IMG/VR virus record: IMGVR_UViG_3300035118_000176 | Span: 1 to 28,673 of that record | Reading direction: 5' to 3' (one strand) | DNA length: 28,673 bases | From: a virus | Shown: one piece after another, positions 7,962-14,105 of the stretch | Numbering within the stretch: the stretch's first letter is position 1 | How the letters are laid out: the number at the start of each line of letters is the position of its first letter | Position numbers and translations under genes: made by a program | Notes under the pieces: generated by a model | Told to the model about the DNA's origin: nothing | Databases searched by the model: none | The model's input: the letters and a program-made list of their open reading frames with translations, nothing else

Positions 7962-7989
7962 ATAATAGCGCTTTTGCAGCGATTTGCAA
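7962..7989 (-). promoter_or_regulatory. Repeated promoter copy P2
   Basis: -35 TTGCAA at 7984-7989, -10 TATTAT at 7962-7967, 16-bp spacer with GCAAAAGCGC. Leader GTCAGTAAGGAGA leads into the 7937 start. The -10 is the most divergent of the set. It overlaps the last codons of the 7992-8144 gene. Confidence 0.7.
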
Positions 7990-7991
7990 GC

Positions 7992-8144
7992 TCAAATTAG
8001 AGCTTCCTGTTTCGCTTGATCAATCGGGCTATCGATAGCCTTCCCACAATTTGCACATGCCCCCGGAAGGGTGGAAATTCCACCCTTCCAGTTCGGGTTT
8101 TGATCTCCTTTGAAGGATCGTCTTTTACTATAATCCCGTGGCAT
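7992..8144 (-). CDS. Short HNH-endonuclease-like N-terminal fragment, 50 aa
   Basis: Begins MPRDYSKRRSFKGDQNPNWKGGIS. The phrase NPNWKGG is typical of the N-terminal region of phage HNH endonucleases; a single CANCGK zinc half-site follows at residues 30-35 and the frame then stops before any HNH core. The start overlaps the upstream stop by TAATG. It is either a relic of a homing endonuclease or a small DNA-binding protein kept for another purpose. Confidence 0.6.
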   Translation of the reverse strand: MPRDYSKRRSFKGDQNPNWKGGISTLPGACANCGKAIDSPIDQAKQEALI

Positions 8145-8578
8145 TACAACCCCATAATTGCCCGACATTCAGGCCCGAGGCCTGAATCCACACTCTCAGG
8201 AACGGTGAGCTTCCTGCCGCATCGACCGCAATTTCCGGAGTGTCGGATCTCCATTTGGGGAGGCATCCGCTCCTCGACGATCCGGTTCCAGAAGAACTCG
8301 AACGCCTTGACCGGGATGCTGTCCGGAGTGTACTTCGACTTGCCCGTGAGCTTGAACATCTTCTGGCAACCCGCCAGGACACCCATGTACCGGTAGTCGG
8401 AGTAGTTGTCCGGGCCGACGAGCAGGCCCACGAACCACATCTCCTTCGGGGCCCCGTCGTCGTCCTTGGCCTGGCTGACCTTGAACGTGTACCGCGCGCC
8501 CGTCTTCTCACTGGTGAGGGTCAGGGTGGCATTACCGGCGAGGGTGTAGGCTTTGACATCGGCTGCATTCGAAAACAT
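8144..8578 (-). CDS. DUF6011-type zinc-finger protein, 144 aa
   Basis: The start MFSNAADVKA is preceded by GGAG with 6-base spacing; an in-frame ATG four codons upstream lies over the Shine-Dalgarno itself. The C-terminal ~33 residues contain CGRCGRKLTVPESVDSG and GLGPECR. This matches the DUF6011 signature (CxxCGR.L..P.S...G.GP.C), a zinc finger widespread in phages. The N-terminal ~100 residues form a beta-rich region of unknown role. First gene behind its own promoter. Confidence 0.85.
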   Translation of the reverse strand: MFSNAADVKAYTLAGNATLTLTSEKTGARYTFKVSQAKDDDGAPKEMWFVGLLVGPDNYSDYRYMGVLAGCQKMFKLTGKSKYTPDSIPVKAFEFFWNRIVEERMPPQMEIRHSGNCGRCGRKLTVPESVDSGLGPECRAIMGL

Positions 8579-8603
8579 TTTGATCTCCATTTCTGACTCT
8601 CTA

Positions 8604-8631
8604 AATATAAGCGCTTTGCGCTGAATTGCAA
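8604..8631 (-). promoter_or_regulatory. Repeated promoter copy P3
   Basis: -35 TTGCAA at 8626-8631, spacer 16 bp with GCGCAAAGCGCT, -10 TATATT at 8604-8609, leader GTCAGAAATGGAGA. T-rich tracts lie upstream on the minus strand, possibly an UP element. Confidence 0.85.
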
Positions 8632-8705
8632 TAGCCCGTGCGAAAATAATTGAAAAAGATTCTCATCGGCTTCGTATGGACTTACCGGTGCCTGCTCAGG
8701 CGGAC

Positions 8706-8729
8706 GGGGGTAGCGCTTTTGCTACCCCC
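8706..8729 (-). terminator. Strong hairpin after the 8750-8998 gene
   Basis: Nine-base-pair perfect stem GGGGGTAGC/GCTACCCCC (8706-8714 with 8721-8729) and a 6-base loop, 20 bases past the stop of the minus-strand gene. There is no U-run on either side, so it may be a weak terminator or an RNA-stabilising hairpin. Confidence 0.5.
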
Positions 8730-8730
8730 T

Positions 8731-8754
8731 TAGCTAATTAGCTAATTGGCTAAT
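8731..8754. repeat. Tandem 8-bp repeat TAGCTAAT
   Basis: TAGCTAAT, TAGCTAAT, TGGCTAAT in direct tandem, next to the hairpin and running into the stop of the 8750-8998 gene. Another TAGCTAAT is at 9068-9075, just upstream of promoter P4. Significance unknown. Confidence 0.6.
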
Positions 8755-8998
8755 GGAGCGTAGGATGATAAATCGGGTCCTCAAAGCGCAGCGCAAGCGC
8801 TAGGTCCAAGGGCTCTTCGATATAATATTCGGCGCGCTCAATGGCGAATTCCCAATCGGTTTGACCGTTTTTTGTGGCTTCGGATACGGCCGTCCGTTTC
8901 ACGTCCGCAGCAAACACAGCGCAAAATTCGTCGTCAATGTCAAGATCGATTGCGTCAACATTTGCGTCGATAAAGGCGAGGAAATCGATTTCGGTCAT
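8750..8998 (-). CDS. Acidic hypothetical protein, 82 aa
   Basis: Starts MTEIDFLAFIDANV with GGAG in the repeated leader. Asp/Glu-rich throughout (DAIDLDIDDEF, ERAEYYIEEPLDLAL). It stands alone behind promoter P4 and is followed by a hairpin. The acidity is compatible with a DNA-mimic or inhibitor, but that is speculation; no family recognised. Confidence 0.75.
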   Translation of the reverse strand: MTEIDFLAFIDANVDAIDLDIDDEFCAVFAADVKRTAVSEATKNGQTDWEFAIERAEYYIEEPLDLALALRFEDPIYHPTLH

Positions 8999-9024
8999 TT
9001 TGTGCACTCCTGTCTGACCGCTTA

Positions 9025-9052
9025 CATATAAGCATTTTGCGGTGGAATGCAA
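9025..9052 (-). promoter_or_regulatory. Repeated promoter copy P4
   Basis: -35 TTGCAT at 9047-9052, 16-bp spacer with GCAAAATGCT, -10 TATATG at 9025-9030, leader GTCAGACAGGAG, then the 8998 start. Confidence 0.8.
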
Positions 9053-9214
9053 TACCTCAAGCTGAAATAGCTAATTTCTTTTACGCAAGCTAAATCAAGG
9101 TGTTACATCGTAGAAATCGATCTCTCATACAGCTCGTATGCAGCCGAAAGTGGGTGTCCGTGGCGCATAGTAGCGGAAATCGAACACCGCACTAGAGGTG
9201 CCTTGAGGCCGTTT
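9053..9214 (-). other. Intergenic region with small hairpins and a possible 29-aa frame
   Basis: Between the ligase-like stop and promoter P4. It holds a short hairpin CATAC-AGCTC-GTATG at 9126-9140, a second stem GCGG/CCGC around 9173-9190, and an open frame on the minus strand from a GTG near 9191 encoding about 29 residues (ends AAYELYERSISTM). The Shine-Dalgarno for that frame is weak. No confident gene is called. Confidence 0.3.
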
Positions 9215-9868
9215 CTAGAAGCTCAGGTGGTTTGTCGCCACCCGGCACTTGTGCTGACCCTTGACATTCGATGTCGCGCTGCCGCACGGCATGAGCTTCG
9301 AATCTGGGTCCTTGAAAACCAACCCTTCGACCGGGGGCTTGCCTGGCATGTTTCGGATGGAGTCAAACCATTCGGTGAACGAATGCAGGTGGCTGTGGGC
9401 TAGCCAAACTCCAGGGCAGATGACGGTGTGTGTATGATGGATCTCCCGCTGGCTATGGTCATGTCCGTCACAAAGCCATTTTAGCAATCTCATCCGATCT
9501 CGATAGGTGACGCCGACCAGATAATTGCCGTTTTCAACCAGCAAATCGTGGAGGTAGATCGTGTCCCGAACGCCGACACCCTTGGAGTGCAGTAGTTCGC
9601 CAACGAACACATACCACCCTGTGCCTGGAAATAGGCGCTTCTGAAAAGCATTCCACCGGTCACCGGGTTGCCAGATGAGCTTGTTGGCAGGACCTGCGCG
9701 GCCCATGGCGAAGTTTGACTGATCGGGGCGAACGTACAGGGTCGTACACGTTCCATTCATCTTTGCTTGGCCCAACCACCCGCTTGCCTCGTAGTTGTGT
9801 AGAGTTGAGGGTGCCCCGGCCGTAGTTGGCCGGGGCGGATAAAGGTAGCGGTACATTGGGTAGTGCAT
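9215..9868 (-). CDS. ATP-dependent ligase-type nucleotidyltransferase (adenylation domain only)
   Basis: 217 residues from MHYPMYRYLYPP (AGGAA about 8 bases upstream). Shows the covalent nucleotidyltransferase motifs in order: motif I KMNG with nucleophile Lys36; motif III VFVGELLHSK with Glu91; IIIa IYLHDLLVENGNY (105-117); motif IV VEGLVFK with Glu181; a C-terminal Lys/Arg segment VKGQHKCR as motif V. The family forms enzyme-AMP and seals nicks in DNA or RNA. KxNG rather than KxDG, and the lack of a clear OB-fold C-terminal domain, favour an RNA-ligase-like enzyme over a full DNA ligase; the substrate cannot be decided. Third gene of the operon behind P5. Confidence 0.75.
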   Translation of the reverse strand: MHYPMYRYLYPPRPTTAGAPSTLHNYEASGWLGQAKMNGTCTTLYVRPDQSNFAMGRAGPANKLIWQPGDRWNAFQKRLFPGTGWYVFVGELLHSKGVGVRDTIYLHDLLVENGNYLVGVTYRDRMRLLKWLCDGHDHSQREIHHTHTVICPGVWLAHSHLHSFTEWFDSIRNMPGKPPVEGLVFKDPDSKLMPCGSATSNVKGQHKCRVATNHLSF

Positions 9869-9891
9869 GACAATATTTCCTAGCTTAGGAT

Positions 9892-10491
9892 TTAGAAGAA
9901 TTCCGCCCAATAGGGATTATCACCCTTATTCAGTCTGTATTCGCAACGAATGCCATGAGGCACCCGAAGCGAGCAGTTATTCTTCACCCAGGAATCACTG
10001 GCGTAACTCCACTTTACGGCGATAAACCACATTGCACCGAGAATTTGGTCGGGAGGAACCTTGCATGTTGCAATCGGATCGGGGTCTGTCAGCCGGCCGT
10101 TAGGAAGGATTAATCCCATCAAGCATTGAAAAGGACGCCCTTGAGTTAGTCTATTCATGCTGTCCCGAACGGGATAGGGATCGTTGCCGGACAATTCGTT
10201 GCAGCGCATCTGGATTCGATTAGTTGGGTATAAATAATTTCCCATTTGAATAGCGTTTCCGTCCCCGGCATATTTGTTAGCGAGATTACAAACAACCTGG
10301 TCGGGGTCTGGCATCGAATACTCGGATTGGGGTACTGGATCCACTTTCTGGACGTTGGGTTGTAGTATTGATCTGCACTTTGCAATGAAGTCGGCTGGCC
10401 AACCATCACAGCCCCCTTGCTCGGTGGCGTAAGCAGGTAGGGCAAAAGCCGACATAATGGCGATCCCGGCTAATAGTTGTAACTTTTTCAT
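9892..10491 (-). CDS. Secreted/periplasmic Cys-rich protein, 199 aa
   Basis: Clear Sec signal peptide: MKK, hydrophobic core LLAGIAIMSAFAL, and a predicted cleavage after AYA (residue 22). The mature part has about nine Cys residues, consistent with disulfides in the periplasm, and no motif I recognise. AGGAA precedes the ATG by 7 bases. It lies between a large unknown gene and the ligase-like gene in one operon. A role at the host envelope, such as superinfection control, is possible but unproven. Confidence 0.8.
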   Translation of the reverse strand: MKKLQLLAGIAIMSAFALPAYATEQGGCDGWPADFIAKCRSILQPNVQKVDPVPQSEYSMPDPDQVVCNLANKYAGDGNAIQMGNYLYPTNRIQMRCNELSGNDPYPVRDSMNRLTQGRPFQCLMGLILPNGRLTDPDPIATCKVPPDQILGAMWFIAVKWSYASDSWVKNNCSLRVPHGIRCEYRLNKGDNPYWAEFF

Positions 10492-10514
10492 CGTAGTTTC
10501 CTTTCTAACTTTGA

Positions 10515-11255
10515 CTAGATGGCCTTGAGGGAACCGGTGAGCATCTTCTTGACCTGTGCCTTGGCGTCACCTGGGGTCAGCAGCGGCTTGACGATTTCCC
10601 AAGCCTTCCCGATGTCCTTGAACGCGGGGGTGAGGCTGACTCGGGCGATGAGACCGAACACCGTTTCGACCTGCTCGACCGGGAGGCGGAACACCGCATC
10701 GGTCGCGCTGTCACTGACCACCATTTTGCTGCTGGCAGGAACCGAGATCACGAAATCCTCCGGGATCCCTTTGACTCCGCTCAAAGCTTTGTCGATCTTC
10801 TTGAGCAGGTCCTCGTTGCTGGCGTAGATCGGATTGATCTGCAAGCTGGCCGGGATCGATTCCAGAATCTCCGCAAAGCCCGGGACCGCCGTGATGTTGC
10901 CATCGGTGTCGTGAACCACATCACCGACCATTTCGGCGAGAAGCTCAACCTCGTCGGTGCTGAGCGGGCTTGCGGTGCTGCGCTTGGTGATGGCAACACG
11001 GCCAGTGGCCTCGCCCTCAACCAGGGAGAGGTGGTCCGGCTTGCTGTGACGCTCGATTCCGGTCTCGATGAGCTGCTCGATCGCGCTCGACTTCAGCGCC
11101 TCCTTTTTCAGGTCGAGCAGGCCCTTGATCGCCTTCATGCAGGCGTCAAGAGCTGCCACCTCGGCCAGACCCTCGATCGTGGTCGTGGACTTTGGCGGCG
11201 CCTTGCCCTTAACGGCCACCGGCAAAACGGCTACTTTTTTGGCATTTGCAAACAT
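10515..11255 (-). CDS. Hypothetical protein, 246 aa
   Basis: Starts MFANAKKVAVLPVAVKG with GGAG in the repeated leader; the in-frame extension upstream would cross the promoter and is rejected. It opens with a basic Ala/Lys/Pro stretch, followed by helical segments (ALDACMKAIKGLLDLKKEAL) and an alpha/beta part. No family recognised. Its N-terminus resembles that of the DUF6011 gene (MFSNAADVK), perhaps only because both follow duplicated promoter cassettes. Confidence 0.8.
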   Translation of the reverse strand: MFANAKKVAVLPVAVKGKAPPKSTTTIEGLAEVAALDACMKAIKGLLDLKKEALKSSAIEQLIETGIERHSKPDHLSLVEGEATGRVAITKRSTASPLSTDEVELLAEMVGDVVHDTDGNITAVPGFAEILESIPASLQINPIYASNEDLLKKIDKALSGVKGIPEDFVISVPASSKMVVSDSATDAVFRLPVEQVETVFGLIARVSLTPAFKDIGKAWEIVKPLLTPGDAKAQVKKMLTGSLKAI

Positions 11256-11280
11256 TTTCGTCTCCATTTCTGACTCTGTA

Positions 11281-11308
11281 AATATAAGCATTTTGCGGGG
11301 AATTGCAA
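11281..11308 (-). promoter_or_regulatory. Repeated promoter copy P5
   Basis: -35 TTGCAA at 11303-11308, 16-bp spacer with GCAAAATGCT, -10 TATATT at 11281-11286, leader GTCAGAAATGGAGA before the 11255 start. Confidence 0.85.
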
Positions 11309-11317
11309 GCCCTGTTT

Positions 11318-11389
11318 TCAAAAGATTTGATGCAGGAGTACCCACGCGAATGGGCTTAACGGGATGAGGCAGATTATGAGTTTGGTCAT
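11318..11389 (-). CDS. Membrane micropeptide, 23 aa
   Basis: MTKLIICLIPLSPFAWVLLH and three more residues; almost entirely hydrophobic, long enough for one membrane span. The start overlaps the stop of the 31-aa frame as ATGA, the usual coupling here. Short length keeps confidence low. Confidence 0.4.
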   Translation of the reverse strand: MTKLIICLIPLSPFAWVLLHQIF

Positions 11390-11481
11390 GGATCGTACTC
11401 GTCATTTCCTATTTCTGGATAGATCTCATCATTTTCGATGTCATTCCAGACGTCTCTTATGAACTTCAGCAATCTTCTCAT
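11386..11481 (-). CDS. Acidic micropeptide, 31 aa
   Basis: Begins MRRLLKFIRDVWNDIENDEI. A basic N-terminal helix is followed by an acidic tail. AGGA lies 7 bases before the ATG, and it sits 15 bases after the 11496-11804 gene on the same strand. Confidence 0.45.
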   Translation of the reverse strand: MRRLLKFIRDVWNDIENDEIYPEIGNDEYDP

Positions 11482-11495
11482 TGAATTATCCTGGT

Positions 11496-11804
11496 TTAGT
11501 CAGCCGCTAACGGATAGTTGAGTTCACAAAGGTGATCATGATAATCCTCACCAAGATGTGAGCGGGCATCCTTCCGTGAGTCAGCAGCTTCAAGGCAGTT
11601 GAAGCAATTGACTTCACGTGGAGTGCGTCGATAGCCAGGCTGGTTGTTAGGGTAGTGCATTCCGCAAAGCGTAGCGGTCTCCCCACCACAGGTCTGATAA
11701 AGATATGCGTGATTACGGTCGCCCGAATAGAAGGTGACACTGAGCGGCGGCACGTATCTAGGGTAGTTATCGTTGGCTGCGAAAGCATAGATAACGGTGG
11801 ACAC
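11496..11804 (-). CDS. Putative metal-binding protein, 102 aa
   Basis: GTG start with GGAG about 7 bases upstream, just past the terminator of the preceding gene; a longer in-frame reading would run back through the terminator and the SWIM gene and is rejected. Contains TCGGETATLCGMHY and NCFNCLEAADSRK, i.e. two Cys pairs plus His, compatible with a zinc site. Probably transcribed by terminator read-through or an undetected promoter. Confidence 0.65.
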   Translation of the reverse strand: MSTVIYAFAANDNYPRYVPPLSVTFYSGDRNHAYLYQTCGGETATLCGMHYPNNQPGYRRTPREVNCFNCLEAADSRKDARSHLGEDYHDHLCELNYPLAAD

Positions 11805-11820
11805 GACAGTCTCCGATCGA

Positions 11821-11848
11821 GAAAAAGCCCCGCCCGAAGGCGGGGCTT
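11821..11848 (-). terminator. Intrinsic terminator after the SWIM-finger gene
   Basis: Ten-base-pair stem AAGCCCCGCC/GGCGGGGCTT with a 4-base loop (TTCG when read on the minus strand), followed on the minus strand by TTT. Lies 13 bases past the stop at 11861. Confidence 0.85.
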
Positions 11849-11860
11849 GTGTTTGAGGGG

Positions 11861-12088
11861 TTAGGCTGCGACGCCCATAGCGCGGAGGTGCTTGCAGGGC
11901 TTTTTCTGGTGCGCGGGGCCCTTCTGGTAGATGTGACCCGGGCAAGAGCACTGCCAGTTGTCCGAGCCACGACGCTGCGCGATCGTGTAGGTCCGGCCGC
12001 TGGTGCTGGTTAGCGCGAAGCGGGAAACCCACTGGTCGCTGGCCGGGAGGGACTGCAGGTTTTTGACGGTTGAGCTGAGATTTGACAT
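11861..12088 (-). CDS. SWIM-type zinc-finger protein, 75 aa
   Basis: Starts MSNLSSTVKN behind the repeated leader. C-terminal half reads NWQCSCPGHIY...PCKHLRAM: the CxCx(n)CxH pattern of the SWIM finger, which binds zinc and often DNA or protein. RTYTIAQRRGSDNW before it matches the usual short beta-hairpin. Stands alone between its promoter and a strong terminator, so it is probably expressed strongly as a single gene. Confidence 0.85.
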   Translation of the reverse strand: MSNLSSTVKNLQSLPASDQWVSRFALTSTSGRTYTIAQRRGSDNWQCSCPGHIYQKGPAHQKKPCKHLRAMGVAA

Positions 12089-12112
12089 TTCGGTCTCCAT
12101 TCTGACTCTATA

Positions 12113-12140
12113 CATATAAGCGCTTTGCAGCTCATTGCAA
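12113..12140 (-). promoter_or_regulatory. Repeated promoter copy P6
   Basis: -35 TTGCAA at 12135-12140, 16-bp spacer with GCAAAGCGCT, -10 TATATG at 12113-12118, leader GTCAGAATGGAGA. Confidence 0.87.
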
Positions 12141-12171
12141 TACCCTGAGCGAAAAAAGGTATCAAAAAGAC

Positions 12172-12205
12172 AAAAAAATGCCCCCGGACTTTCGGGGCAC
12201 TTTTT
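12172..12205 (-). terminator. Intrinsic terminator, possibly bidirectional
   Basis: Stem TGCCCC/GGGGCA (12179-12184 with 12194-12199), with a run of seven T on the minus-strand 3' side and five T on the plus side. Ends the operon whose last gene is 12244-12522. Confidence 0.8.
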
Positions 12206-12243
12206 CCTGCGTTTTAGAGCGGGTTATATGATTTTTTGCATGA

Positions 12244-12522
12244 TCAATCATTCCTTGGATGTGGGTAAGAGCATCGGGTAGGGTCTTTTTCAACGCACGG
12301 GTTTGCCCCGTCCTTGCACTTCCAGCAGGCGCTGTCACGAAACCGGCCTTTGGGCAGTGTGCTGGTATCGACTTTTGTCACTCCGTCTTCTGATGATACC
12401 TCGAACACAGTGGCGCTATTCTTCGGATCACGTTGAATCTCTTGGGCAGCTAGTGCAGCGGAGATAGGTCCTGCTGCTGTTAACTCGACCTCCCAAGATA
12501 CGATGTAAGTTTTCTTTGTCAC
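12244..12522 (-). CDS. Cys-containing hypothetical protein, 92 aa
   Basis: GTG at 12520-12522 chosen because AAAGGAG lies 6 bases upstream; an ATG at 12537 overlaps the previous stop but has no Shine-Dalgarno. The N-terminal half (KTYIVSWEVELTAAG, AAQEIQRDPKNSATVFEV) looks like an alpha/beta fold common in phage proteins; the C-terminus has CWKCKDG and further Cys residues, a likely zinc site. Last gene of the P7 operon. Confidence 0.75.
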   Translation of the reverse strand: MTKKTYIVSWEVELTAAGPISAALAAQEIQRDPKNSATVFEVSSEDGVTKVDTSTLPKGRFRDSACWKCKDGANPCVEKDPTRCSYPHPRND

Positions 12523-12533
12523 AAGCACTCCTT

Positions 12534-12974
12534 TCATGATGCGAATGTTCCATCAGGCCAGATGATAAACACTGGTTTCTTAGCAATTCGGGCCATCCGG
12601 ATAGTCATCCAGGTACCGGAACGTTGTTCTTCTTTGAACATTTTGGGTGCTGCCACTAGTAAGTCTGTCTCGGACACTATCATCCGGTTTCGATCACGGT
12701 AATCCAGAGCTGGGAAGATTCGAATGGGACTATTTGGGGACTCTTTCCAGGCTCTCTTTTTGGGATCTTCCGGTGGATGAAGGACTAGGGAAAGGCTAAG
12801 ACTGAAGGCAATGTCGTGTGCTTGGGCATCAGCCCCGATGCAGTCACCGTGATGAAACTCCGCGTTGTCATAACCAAGGGTGGCACCTAGCAGGAAGCCA
12901 CGGAGGGCATCGTGCTGCGACAGCGACATGCCTAGTTGAGTGCCGGTAAATCCGATCTTTATCAAAGGGATCAT
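12534..12974 (-). CDS. SLOG-superfamily (DprA/LOG-like) protein, 146 aa
   Basis: Starts MIPLIKIGFTGTQLGMS, overlapping the previous stop by ATGA with GGTGGG upstream. Rossmann-like features: GFTGT loop near the N-terminus, HHGDCIGADAQAHDIA (typical GxxxGAD ligand loop), RDRNRMIVSETDLLVAAP and SGTWMTIRMA followed by KKPVFIIWP. SLOG proteins bind nucleotides or nucleotide-derived ligands; in bacteria they appear in DNA uptake, cytokinin-type hydrolysis and as sensors in defence systems. Its role in the phage is open. Confidence 0.75.
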   Translation of the reverse strand: MIPLIKIGFTGTQLGMSLSQHDALRGFLLGATLGYDNAEFHHGDCIGADAQAHDIAFSLSLSLVLHPPEDPKKRAWKESPNSPIRIFPALDYRDRNRMIVSETDLLVAAPKMFKEEQRSGTWMTIRMARIAKKPVFIIWPDGTFAS

Positions 12975-13093
12975 GGGCCCACCAGATATCCGATTAGGGC
13001 GAGGAGGCCGAACACGATAAAGATGCGGCCCAGATTGCGCAGCACGGCCATGATAAAGAAGGCCAGTAGGATGCCTCCAGCGATGACTAGCAT
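12971..13093 (-). CDS. Two-span membrane micropeptide, 40 aa
   Basis: MLVIAGGILLAFFIMAVL, a short basic turn (RNLGR), then a second hydrophobic stretch IFIVFGLLALIGYLVG. AAGG lies 7 bases before the ATG; the stop overlaps the SLOG-protein start as ATGA. Size and two-span topology recall small holin-like peptides, but the location among early genes argues against lysis; function unknown. Confidence 0.65.
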   Translation of the reverse strand: MLVIAGGILLAFFIMAVLRNLGRIFIVFGLLALIGYLVGP

Positions 13094-13335
13094 GACGTCG
13101 CCTTCCGCAGTACATCAGCTACCTTTTTGATGTAGCCCGCCTTGGCGTAGTTGCTGCATTGGATATGCGTGGCGATTTCGGCCCGCAGTTCCTCAAGGAC
13201 AGCTTGCCGCTGCCCCTGTTGCCACTGCGTGATCAACGCCATCCCCTCCTCCTCGGAATGGTAAGCCCAAGGCAACGTCTTCATCCGTTCCAGGGCCTCG
13301 GCTTCGGTTTTCGGGTTCAGAATAAGTGTGGTCAT
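13087..13335 (-). CDS. Hypothetical helical protein, 82 aa
   Basis: Starts MTTLILNPKTEAEALERM behind the repeated leader. The rest looks helical, with ITQWQQGQRQAVLEELRAEIA and two Cys residues. First gene of the P7 operon; its end overlaps the membrane-peptide start by 7 bases. No family recognised. Confidence 0.75.
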   Translation of the reverse strand: MTTLILNPKTEAEALERMKTLPWAYHSEEEGMALITQWQQGQRQAVLEELRAEIATHIQCSNYAKAGYIKKVADVLRKATSC

Positions 13336-13361
13336 TTTGGCTCTCCGTTCTGACATCCATA

Positions 13362-13390
13362 CATATAAGCGCTTTTGCGGCGATTTGCAA
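13362..13390 (-). promoter_or_regulatory. Repeated promoter copy P7
   Basis: -35 TTGCAA at 13385-13390, 17-bp spacer with GCAAAAGCGCT, -10 TATATG at 13362-13367, leader GTCAGAACGGAGA. Confidence 0.85.
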
Positions 13391-13400
13391 GCACAAAGTC

Positions 13401-13430
13401 AAAGGAAACGGCGACCCTATAAGCCGCCGT
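13401..13430 (-). terminator. Weak terminator-like hairpin
   Basis: Stem ACGGCG/CGCCGT (13408-13413 with 13425-13430) followed on the minus strand by TTCCTTT. Lies between the end of the 13516-13755 gene and promoter P7, the expected place for a terminator. A further stem ACCTC/GAGGT at 13440-13452 lies beside it. Confidence 0.5.
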
Positions 13431-13515
13431 CTCCCCCGCACCTCCAAGAGGTTGCGGTTACCGGGTGGTCCCACCCTGCCCGGAGCAGGTCGTCAGAAGG
13501 AGATTTGGCTGGGAC

Positions 13516-13755
13516 CTAGCCAACTCTGTGTAACTCCGTGATAAACTTTACAAATCCTGTATAGTCCCCACGTTTCATCTGTTTAACCACTTCCATAGCT
13601 CGTTCCTTCGTGAGGAGTCGAGCTGCGGTCTCGGGCGATAGTTGCGCATCGTACCAGTATCGAGCATCGCCTTGATCTGCTTCGTGTGTACCTAGGAATT
13701 TGAGAGCCTTATTGAACTCCCGCCACCAGAGGTGGAATGTAGGTTCGGTCATCAT
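13516..13755 (-). CDS. Hypothetical protein, 79 aa
   Basis: Starts MMTEPTFHLWWREFNKAL, overlapping the previous stop by ATGA. Helical and aromatic-rich; AARLLTKERAMEVVKQM near residue 50. No family recognised. Second and last gene behind promoter P8. Confidence 0.7.
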   Translation of the reverse strand: MMTEPTFHLWWREFNKALKFLGTHEADQGDARYWYDAQLSPETAARLLTKERAMEVVKQMKRGDYTGFVKFITELHRVG

Positions 13756-14081
13756 TTGATTCCCGTGATCAGATCAAAGATGGCATCGAAATTCTTGTGG
13801 TACAACGCCTGCTCGACTGCATGGTGGGCAACCGAACGTGCTTCGGCGTTCCGCGCGCGCACCGCCGAGTTGTATTGGACCAGTGCACCCGGTGACGTAA
13901 AGCCCAGTGCCTTGCAGGCGACCATATCGAACGCCTCCTTGGCGGTGGCACCGATCTCGCAATGCTGCCCGATTCGGGCTACAAAGCCCTTGGGGCAGTT
14001 GTTCACGAAACCGACCTTTTTACGGCCCTCCGTGATGTTCCAGCAGGAGGCGCTAATTTGGGCGAGTCTGTACGTGGTCAT
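13752..14081 (-). CDS. Hypothetical protein, 109 aa
   Basis: Starts MTTYRLAQISASCWNITEG behind the repeated leader. Alpha/beta composition, with GFVNNCPKGFVARIGQHCEIG then a helical C-terminal half. The N-terminal half resembles a small beta-sheet domain; not assigned to a family. Confidence 0.75.
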   Translation of the reverse strand: MTTYRLAQISASCWNITEGRKKVGFVNNCPKGFVARIGQHCEIGATAKEAFDMVACKALGFTSPGALVQYNSAVRARNAEARSVAHHAVEQALYHKNFDAIFDLITGIK

Positions 14082-14105
14082 TTTCGTCTCCGTTCTGACA
14101 GCTTA

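Noticed and set aside
8128-8511. Arg/Ser-rich minus-strand and plus-strand frames over the DUF6011 gene
   Set aside because: Composition typical of out-of-frame translation of GC-rich DNA; the real frame has the zinc-finger signature and the leader.
9150-9215. tRNA-like T-arm (GCGG-TGTTCGATTT-CCGC) on the minus strand
   Set aside because: The upstream sequence gives no matching acceptor stem, D-arm or anticodon arm and would run into the ligase-like gene.
11256-11405. N-terminal extension of the 10515-11255 gene
   Set aside because: It would translate across promoter P5 and its leader; the downstream ATG has the conserved ribosome binding site.
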